Shown here: piece by piece, positions 14,212 to 16,937 of the stretch
How positions within the stretch are numbered: position 1 is the stretch's first letter
Layout of the letters: each line of letters starts with the position of its first letter
Source: CAJQND01 sp051010055
Lineage (GTDB): Bacteria > Pseudomonadota > Alphaproteobacteria > Rhizobiales > CAJQND01
Reading direction: 5' to 3'
NCBI GenBank assembly: GCA_051010055.1
Contig: JBPCVY010000216.1
Span: 1-16,937 of the forward strand
Length of the DNA: 16,937 nt
Made by a program: the position numbers and the translations under genes
Notes under the pieces: generated by a model
What the model was told of the DNA's origin: nothing
Database searches by the model: none
The model's input: the letters and a program-made list of their open reading frames with translations, nothing else

Positions 14212-14673
14212 ATGAACACCTATTCTGCAAAACCGGCAGAAGTCGAGAAAAAATGGGTGCTGATCGATGCCGAGGGCCTTGTTGTAGGCCGGCTGGCTTC
14301 GCTTGTGGCAAGCCGTTTGCGCGGTAAGCACAAGCCGACATTCACACCTCACGTCGATTGCGGCGACAATATCATTATCGTCAATGCTGAAAAGATCGCG
14401 CTTACTGGCGCCAAGCGCGAAAACAAGGTTTATTACCGCCACACAGGTTATCCGGGCGGTATCAAGTCGACCACTCCTGAAAAGGTCCTGGAAGGCAAAC
14501 TTCCCGAGCGCGTTCTTGAGCTTGCCATCAAGCGCATGCTGCCGGGCGGTCCGCTTTCGCGCCAGCAAATGAAGAACCTGAAAATTTATGCAGGACCAGA
14601 ACATCCCCATCAGGCGCAAGAGCCTGAAGTTTTGGATGTGGCGGCTCTGAATTCGAAGAACAAGAGAGGCTGA
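14212..14673 (+). CDS. rplM: 50S ribosomal protein L13
   Basis: Large-subunit ribosomal protein of 153 aa that binds 23S rRNA early in assembly. The family blocks are clear: KWVLIDAEGLVVGRLASLVA near the N-terminus, then GDNIIIVNAEKIALTGAK, YYRHTGYPGGIKS and RMLPGGPLSRQQMKNLKIYAG. It is about 11 residues longer than E. coli L13 because of its C-terminal tail. AGGA lies eight bases before the ATG. It is followed after five bases by rpsI, the conserved L13-S9 operon. Confidence 0.98.
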   Translation: MNTYSAKPAEVEKKWVLIDAEGLVVGRLASLVASRLRGKHKPTFTPHVDCGDNIIIVNAEKIALTGAKRENKVYYRHTGYPGGIKSTTPEKVLEGKLPERVLELAIKRMLPGGPLSRQQMKNLKIYAGPEHPHQAQEPEVLDVAALNSKNKRG

Positions 14674-14678
14674 CGGTC

Positions 14679-15185
14679 ATGTCTGATACAGAAAGCACAA
14701 CTCTGGAAAACCTCGGCGAAGCCATGGGCGTCGAAGGCGCCGGCGAGGGTGCAGCCAGTGACGCACCTGCAATTGCCGTTGAGCCGAAGATTGATGAGCA
14801 TGGCCGCTCCTATGCAACCGGCAAACGTAAGGATGCTATTGCCCGTGTCTGGATCAAACGGGGCAACGGTGTGGTTACGGTCAACGGGCGTGAGCTTGAC
14901 ACCTATTTTGCTCGTCCGACTTTGCGCATGATCCTGCTGCAGCCGCTTGAAGCAACCGAACGCCGCGACGAGTTCGATGTGGTGTGCACGGTTACCGGCG
15001 GCGGCCTTTCCGGTCAGGCTGGTGCGGTGCGCCACGGTATTTCCAAGGCACTGACCTATTTTGAGCCGGGCCTGCGCCCGGTGCTCAAGAAGGGCGGTTT
15101 CCTTACCCGCGATTCCCGTGTTGTTGAGCGTAAGAAATACGGCAAGGCCAAAGCCCGCCGTTCGTTCCAGTTCTCCAAGCGTTAA
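14679..15185 (+). CDS. rpsI: 30S ribosomal protein S9
   Basis: Small-subunit protein of 168 aa whose basic C-terminal tail reaches the P-site tRNA in ribosome structures. The core begins SYATGKRKDAIARVWIKRGN at about residue 44, and the tail RKKYGKAKARRSFQFSKR is canonical, ending in the conserved SKR. About 38 acidic and Ala/Gly-rich residues precede the position where E. coli S9 begins, an extension seen in alphaproteobacteria. GAGAGG, overlapping the rplM stop, serves as ribosome-binding site. It is the last gene of the operon before a strong terminator. Confidence 0.98.
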   Translation: MSDTESTTLENLGEAMGVEGAGEGAASDAPAIAVEPKIDEHGRSYATGKRKDAIARVWIKRGNGVVTVNGRELDTYFARPTLRMILLQPLEATERRDEFDVVCTVTGGGLSGQAGAVRHGISKALTYFEPGLRPVLKKGGFLTRDSRVVERKKYGKAKARRSFQFSKR

Positions 15186-15212
15186 CCGGGCGGTATACAG
15201 AAAAGCGAAAAC

Positions 15213-15244
15213 AAAGGGGGTTGTATGTTTTACAACCCCTTTTT
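15213..15244 (+). terminator. intrinsic terminator after rpsI, probably bidirectional
   Basis: GGGGTTGTA (15217-15225), a five-base loop and TACAACCCC (15231-15239) form a nine-base-pair stem, extended by flanking A/T pairs and followed by TTTTT. On the minus strand the stem is followed by TTTGTTTT, so it may also stop the convergent RND gene, which ends at 15309. Confidence 0.92.
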
Positions 15245-15308
15245 CCTTGCCTGCATTCAAGGATACGGATTTTCTGGAAAAACCTAAACTGATTGGGATC
15301 GCGGTCGA

Positions 15309-16742
15309 TCAAGTTTCCGCGGAAACCTTGGTGCCAGAGACATTGTCCGGGGCAGGAATTTTGTGAAATGTTGCGAACAGAACCGGCACCATAATCATTG
15401 TCAAAACCGTGCCCACGGTGAGCCCGCTCATAAGCGTCACTGCCAGTCCCACCCAGAATACATCCGGCAACAGAGGTATCACGCCAAGCACGGTGGTAGC
15501 GGCGGCCAATGCAACCGGGCGCAAACGGGACGCTCCTGCATTGACAAGTGCGTCGTAAATGTCTTCGCCATCAGCAATATTGTCGTTGATTTGATCGATC
15601 AGAACGATAGCGTTTTTAATCATTATGCCCGATAGGCTCATTGCTCCGAGCAAGGCAACAAACCCGAACGGTGTATTTGTCAGCAGCAACCCCGGCACAA
15701 TTCCGATGATCATGAAAGGTATGGTGAGAAAAATGACCAGGGGCCGCCTGTAGGCGTTGAACAAACCAACAACAATCAAAACCATAACCGCAAACGCCGG
15801 CACCATTCCTGGTGTGAGCGAGGCCTGCGATTTTACCGTATCTTCATACTCACCGCCCCATTCAAAGCTGTAACCAAGCGGTAATTTTGCTTCGAGCGCT
15901 TCGAATTCAGCCAGTACGGAATTGCGGTAGGTGGGCAGGGTGATCGAGTCGATTGGATTGGCCTGCACCGTCAGCGTGCGCTGCCTGTCACGCCGATTGA
16001 CTATCGGATTTTCAGACTCAGTAGAAACCTTCCGCACCACTTGGGCAAGCGGCACCGGTGTTGTCGACAGTTGCGATTGAATTTGCAGGAGTTCGAAATT
16101 GTCGACGGCCAAGGCATCTTTTTCTATATGGCGCAGTACAATCGGGATGAGTTCGTCTTCTTCCCTGTAAAGTCCGATTTTGCGGCCATCATAAGCGCGC
16201 TTTGTTGTTCGGCTCAGGTCTTCCGGAGTGATGCCGGTCCAGCGCGCCCGGTCCTGATCGTATGCGGGCACCGACTTCCAGACCTTATTGCGCCAATCCG
16301 TGCGGGTCACCTTTGTCCAGGGGTGTTTTTCAAGGATCATGACCGCCTTGTCGCCAAAGGTGCGCAAAACATTCGGGTCTGCGGTGGCGGGTCCAATGAT
16401 TCTGGCTTCAAAAGTCCATGTATTGCTTGGGCCGACGCCGAACTGCCTGATGAAGATTGTTGCCTCGGGCAGGTTTTCGTTCAACCAAGGCTGCAGCTCT
16501 GTTGCGATTGCCGGAATTTCACGAAAATCAACAACATTTACAACCAGTTGAGAATAGGCCTGATTGGCAGCTTCCGGGTCTACCGGTAAATAGAACCGCG
16601 GCGGGCCCGCTACAATGAAGCTGGCAATTCCTGTTACTCTTTCATCTGCCTTCAGTTTGTTCTCGATTTTCTCAACCGCGGCGGAAACAGCTTCAATCCT
16701 CGTGCCTTCCGGCGCGTAGTAATCGATCATAAATTTGGTCAT
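15309..16742 (-). CDS. RND-family efflux permease, C-terminal part (frame-disrupted)
   Basis: C-terminal roughly 475 residues of an AcrB/HAE1-like inner-membrane proton-driven efflux pump. The first half is the second periplasmic porter/docking region, opening TKFMIDYYAPEGTRIEAV and including TPVPLAQV and SFEWGGEYED. The rest is membrane segments 8-12 with SLTPGMVPAFAVMVLIVV, LLGAMSLSGIMIKNAIVLID and SRLRPVALAAATTVLGVIPL. The ATG at 16742 is an internal methionine of the family sequence, not a natural start. The upstream frame stops at 16739 and overlaps it as ATGA. Adding one base in the A7 run at 16755-16761 joins both parts, so this is a frameshifted gene, a sequencing error or a slippage site. 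No membrane-fusion partner is visible here; it would lie beyond the right edge. Confidence 0.88.
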   Translation of the reverse strand: MTKFMIDYYAPEGTRIEAVSAAVEKIENKLKADERVTGIASFIVAGPPRFYLPVDPEAANQAYSQLVVNVVDFREIPAIATELQPWLNENLPEATIFIRQFGVGPSNTWTFEARIIGPATADPNVLRTFGDKAVMILEKHPWTKVTRTDWRNKVWKSVPAYDQDRARWTGITPEDLSRTTKRAYDGRKIGLYREEDELIPIVLRHIEKDALAVDNFELLQIQSQLSTTPVPLAQVVRKVSTESENPIVNRRDRQRTLTVQANPIDSITLPTYRNSVLAEFEALEAKLPLGYSFEWGGEYEDTVKSQASLTPGMVPAFAVMVLIVVGLFNAYRRPLVIFLTIPFMIIGIVPGLLLTNTPFGFVALLGAMSLSGIMIKNAIVLIDQINDNIADGEDIYDALVNAGASRLRPVALAAATTVLGVIPLLPDVFWVGLAVTLMSGLTVGTVLTMIMVPVLFATFHKIPAPDNVSGTKVSAET

Positions 16743-16937
16743 CGCCGATGTTGGAAAAAAAGCTGCGTGACCGACCCGAACGCAACAGCTGATGCCACCA
16801 ACCCCGCGACCGCTATGGCAATTGTGAGGTACCGCATCCGGATTGCCGCATGCAGAATGCGCCGGTAGACGGCATAGATCCCGGTATCAAATTTTTCACC
16901 TTCAGTGGTTTTGGGCTGCGGCAGCATCAATACACAC
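16739..16937 (-). CDS. RND-family efflux permease, upstream part (cut by window edge)
   Basis: The frame is open to the right edge and reads VLMLPQPKTTEGEKFDTGIY, then AVYRRILHAAIRMRYLTIAI and a hydrophobic segment (membrane helix 7 of RND pumps) ending FGSVTQLFF. In intact homologues the chain continues FFP-S/T-S into the porter domain, and here that continuation is found in the neighbouring frame. In the given sequence it instead reads QHRR and stops at 16739. The ATG/TTG near 16925-16930 lies mid-protein and is not a start. Confidence 0.82.
   Translation of the reverse strand, partial: CVLMLPQPKTTEGEKFDTGIYAVYRRILHAAIRMRYLTIAIAVAGLVASAVAFGSVTQLFFQHRR
16755..16761 (-). other. A7/T7 homopolymer at the RND frameshift
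   Basis: Seven A on the plus strand (seven T/U in the transcript) at the exact place where the RND frame breaks. With eight, the minus strand reads VTQLFFPTSAMTKFMIDYYA without interruption. It is therefore a candidate indel, base-call error or transcriptional slippage site. Confidence 0.8.

Noticed and set aside
14041..14619. 192-codon minus-strand frame over the rplM promoter and gene
   Set aside because: It runs antisense through the strongly conserved L13 gene and its promoter and has no recognisable motifs; a shadow frame.
14610..15260. 216-codon minus-strand frame over rpsI
   Set aside because: Antisense to the S9 gene and spanning its terminator; composition follows S9 codon constraints, so it is a shadow.
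16739..16742. ATGA overlap of the two RND frames as genuine translational coupling of two separate proteins
   Set aside because: The break falls inside the conserved junction between membrane helix 7 and the porter domain, and one added base restores a standard RND sequence, so two designed proteins are unlikely.
1..16937. CRISPR arrays, tRNA or rRNA genes, insertion sequences, integrases or attachment sites
   Set aside because: I saw no regularly spaced repeats, cloverleaf-like sequences, transposase-like proteins or terminal inverted repeats anywhere in the window.

Overview
The window looks like chromosomal DNA of an alphaproteobacterium, most probably Hyphomicrobiales (Rhizobiales)-like. 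The signs are a CtaA heme A synthase of the proteobacterial four-histidine type next to a DUF2842 membrane protein, an S9 protein with a long acidic N-terminal extension, and a core block of thioesterase, crotonase, CoA-binding protein and MetY beside rplM-rpsI. Base composition is moderately GC-rich. This placement is inferred from gene content and protein style; no database search was possible. No stretch longer than about 300 bases lacks a gene.

Region 1 (about 1-8282, all minus strand) is an accessory uptake module. In transcription order it encodes a periplasmic solute-binding protein (SBP), an iron-type alcohol dehydrogenase, an AraC-family regulator, two LivH/LivM-type permeases, a LivG-type ATPase, and a LivF-type ATPase that continues in frame into a Tm-1-like/UPF0261 domain cut by the left window edge. 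The four transporter genes are tightly packed: a 3-nt gap, then a TGATG (or GTGA) junction, then an 8-nt overlap. The SBP and the regulator have their own upstream regions, and these carry related dyad-symmetric sequences. The substrate is unknown. The set reads as a regulated importer plus one oxidoreductase, with a UPF0261 enzyme-like domain attached to one nucleotide-binding subunit.

Region 2 (about 8283-9477) holds an exported trypsin/V8-like serine protease (plus) that ends one base from a small DUF2842 membrane protein (minus).

Region 3 (about 9478-15250) is conserved housekeeping. It contains ctaA (plus), overlapping tail-to-tail with metY (minus), then a CoA-binding Rossmann protein and an ECHDC3-like crotonase (minus). 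A divergently transcribed PaaI-type thioesterase follows (plus), then the rplM-rpsI operon with a clear promoter, an attenuator-like hairpin in its leader and a strong terminator.

Region 4 (about 15309-16937, minus) is the C-terminal half of an RND efflux permease. Its reading frame is broken by one base in an A7 homopolymer, and restoring one A reconnects the two parts.

The most interesting items are the LivF-UPF0261 fusion and its module, the paired dyad sites, the homopolymer frameshift in the RND pump, and possible leader-level control ahead of livH and rplM.
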